From: Hyphomonas sp.
GTDB lineage: Bacteria > Pseudomonadota > Alphaproteobacteria > Caulobacterales > Hyphomonadaceae
Assembly: GCA_024743015.1 (NCBI GenBank)
Contig: JANSXJ010000176.1
Coordinates: 1-7,540 of the forward strand
Direction of reading: 5' to 3'
DNA length: 7,540 bases
Shown here: one piece after another, positions 5,984 to 7,540 of the stretch
Numbering within the stretch: position 1 is the stretch's first letter
Layout: each line of letters opens with the position of its first letter
The notes under the pieces: generated by a model
The model's input: the letters and a program-made list of their open reading frames with translations, nothing else
Told to the model about the DNA's origin: nothing
Databases searched by the model: none
Program-made: the position numbers and the translations under genes

Positions 5984-7540
5984 CTATTGTGCCGGCGCCG
6001 GCGCAGACCGTCCGATTGTGAGTTCGGCCTTGCGGCCAAAGATGATCAGGTTTGTCAGAAGTGCCGTTCCGATGCTGACGACCAAAGTCACGAACATGTA
6101 ATGGATATAGTGCACGCTTGCGAGCGTCGCCCCCAGGCCCTCGCTCGGCGAAACTCCGACATAGCGATACAGTTTGAAGCTGAAGATTGCATACACCGCA
6201 ACCCCGGTGACGACGCCAAGAATGGCAGCCCAAGCGCTGACATTTCTGAACGCCAGACCGACAACGAAAGCGGACAGGATTGGCATCGAGAGGAGACCAT
6301 AAAGCTGCTGCACGGTGTTGATGATGCTTTCCTGCGAAGCGAAGACCGGAACCAGAGCAATCGCGAGGATGGTCATCGCTACCGAGACATACATGCTGAG
6401 CTTCGGAACGTCTCGCGCTTCCTCGACATAAGACTCGTGAAAGTCGCACACGTAGAGCGCCGCGGAGGCGTTCAGAATGGAGTTAAAGGTTGTCAGGACT
6501 GCCGCTGCAATCGCTGCCGCGAAAGCGCCAGAGAGAATTGGCGGCAGGATGTCTCCGACAATCATGCCATAAGCGGCATCGCCGACATCGCCATAGAGCT
6601 TGTAGGCAACGACGCCGGGAACCACTGCGATCACGGGCACGATGAGCAAACGAATGCCCGCCGCGGCAAGAATGCCCTTCCGGGCTTCCTCAACGCTCGG
6701 CGAGGCCATGGCGCGCTGGGTGATGGTTTGATTGGTGCTCCAATAGAAGATCTGGATGAAGATCATGCCAGAGAGCAGCGTATGCCAGGGAATAGGGGTT
6801 TCGCTGCCATCCTCCAGCGTACTTCCGATGAACATGTTCATACGCTCCGCTGGCACGCCTGAGAAATCCCAACCAATGGCGTTCAGAGCCAGAATCACGA
6901 CCAGGACGGCGAGTGAAAGAATGAGAACTCCGCTATACGTGTCTGATACTGCGACGGCGCGCAGGCCGCCAAGGATGGCGTATAAGGCGCCAACGATGGC
7001 GAAGGTAATGGCCATCGCAAAAATGGTGGAGTCTACTTCCACTGCTGTGCCTACGAACAGTCTTTCGCCGAGCAGGTTTGAAAAGTCTGCGCCCGTAGTT
7101 GATTTCAGGAATAGCGAGCCGCCATACAGAATAGCTGGCAAGAAAATAAACAGGTTTCCAAGCAGGAACAGAACAGAGATGACGGCACGAATGTGCTTGT
7201 TGTCATACTTGCGCTGAAGCAATTCCGTCGTCGTCGTGCAATTGTTGCGATAATAGATCGGGATGAACACGTAGGCAAGGATGAGTAGGCCCGCCACCGC
7301 GGCCAGTTCCCACCAGGCGAGCAGCAGCATCTGGTTCCCGTTCATGCCGACGAGCTGATCCGTTGAAAGATTGGTCAGCGTGATGGAGCCAGCTACGAAA
7401 TACCAGCTGAGGCCGCCATTCGCGAGGAAGTAGTCATGGTCTGATCCACGATCTCCAGACGGTGCATTTCGACAGTTGAGATAGGTTAGCAAACCAATCA
7501 TGGCCGTAATGAAAAAGAAGATGCCGACTTGTAGTGCGTC
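5984..7540 (-). CDS. Solute:sodium symporter (SSS/SLC5 family), YidK/SGLT-like sugar transporter, N-terminus cut by the right edge
   Basis: This is an inner-membrane sodium-coupled importer, probably for galactose or a galactoside. The frame stays open through 7540: thirteen codons upstream of the ATG at 7501 encode DALQVGIFFFITA, completing a first membrane helix, so the true start lies outside the window and that ATG is internal. About 13 membrane segments are visible. Counting from the Met at 7501, LTNLSTDQLVG (42-52) aligns with the vSGLT sugar-site helix (Asn44 and Gln49 match Asn64 and Gln69), and the Glu of WWE (65) matches Glu88 after a 3-residue gap. The FYW before NQTITQR and the Gln of TVQQLYG fit Tyr263 and Gln428. 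The two hydroxyl residues of the vSGLT sodium site are Thr-Thr in AAAVLTTFNS. The Lys294 position seems to be Arg (GIRLLIVP). LTNLST and FLPAILY resemble E. coli YidK. The gene converges on the regulator, with 5 bp between stops. Confidence 0.92.
   Translation of the reverse strand, partial: DALQVGIFFFITAMIGLLTYLNCRNAPSGDRGSDHDYFLANGGLSWYFVAGSITLTNLSTDQLVGMNGNQMLLLAWWELAAVAGLLILAYVFIPIYYRNNCTTTTELLQRKYDNKHIRAVISVLFLLGNLFIFLPAILYGGSLFLKSTTGADFSNLLGERLFVGTAVEVDSTIFAMAITFAIVGALYAILGGLRAVAVSDTYSGVLILSLAVLVVILALNAIGWDFSGVPAERMNMFIGSTLEDGSETPIPWHTLLSGMIFIQIFYWSTNQTITQRAMASPSVEEARKGILAAAGIRLLIVPVIAVVPGVVAYKLYGDVGDAAYGMIVGDILPPILSGAFAAAIAAAVLTTFNSILNASAALYVCDFHESYVEEARDVPKLSMYVSVAMTILAIALVPVFASQESIINTVQQLYGLLSMPILSAFVVGLAFRNVSAWAAILGVVTGVAVYAIFSFKLYRYVGVSPSEGLGATLASVHYIHYMFVTLVVSIGTALLTNLIIFGRKAELTIGRSAPAPAQ

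Noticed and set aside
5995..6008. GCCGGCGCCGGC perfect 12-bp palindrome near the end of the symporter gene, as a terminator
   Set aside because: It has no loop and no T-run, and it is explained by the Ala-Pro repeats encoded at the symporter C-terminus.
5987..6862. Plus-strand 291-codon open frame opposite the symporter gene
   Set aside because: It is antisense to a gene with clear SSS-family motifs, and its charged, His/Arg/Asp-rich translation is typical of a shadow of a hydrophobic membrane protein.

Overview
This window is a galactose / alpha-galactoside utilisation locus, with one unrelated cobalamin gene at its left edge. Protein character suggests a Gram-negative proteobacterium, most likely an alphaproteobacterium: moderately high G+C by eye, a GalT of the NPLAP type, a YidK-like sodium/solute symporter and a GlpR-like DeoR repressor. 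That placement is inference; no rRNA or other marker is present.

Left to right: (1) 1-451, minus strand, the N-terminal 150 residues of a CobT-type nicotinate-nucleotide:dimethylbenzimidazole phosphoribosyltransferase. It runs off the left edge and has no ATG, so a standard ORF search misses it. (2) 576-1640, minus, galactokinase GalK. (3) 1637-2719, minus, galactose-1-phosphate uridylyltransferase GalT. galT and galK form an operon joined by an ATGA stop/start overlap. (4) 2720-3023, a 304-bp divergent control region. (5) 3024-5165, plus, a cytoplasmic GH36 alpha-galactosidase. (6) 5193-5978, plus, a DeoR-family repressor very like GlpR, 27 bp after the glycosidase and probably cotranscribed. 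(7) 5984-7540, minus, a solute:sodium symporter whose start lies beyond the right edge. It converges on the repressor with only 5 bp between the two stop codons.

The genes make a coherent route. The symporter imports a galactoside or galactose. The alpha-galactosidase, which has no export signal, releases galactose inside the cell. GalK phosphorylates it, and GalT exchanges it with UDP-glucose to give glucose-1-phosphate and UDP-galactose. No UDP-galactose 4-epimerase or mutarotase is visible; they may lie outside the window. The linked repressor is the natural candidate regulator, and a shared TTCG-N2-TTCGAT pattern near both divergent starts is a candidate operator.

I found no CRISPR array, RNA gene, insertion sequence or new defence-like system. 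The points most worth a second look are the GlpR-like repressor placed in a galactoside cluster, the paired candidate operators, the GalT lacking most metal ligands of the E. coli enzyme, the possible GTG start of galT, and the non-ATG cobT.
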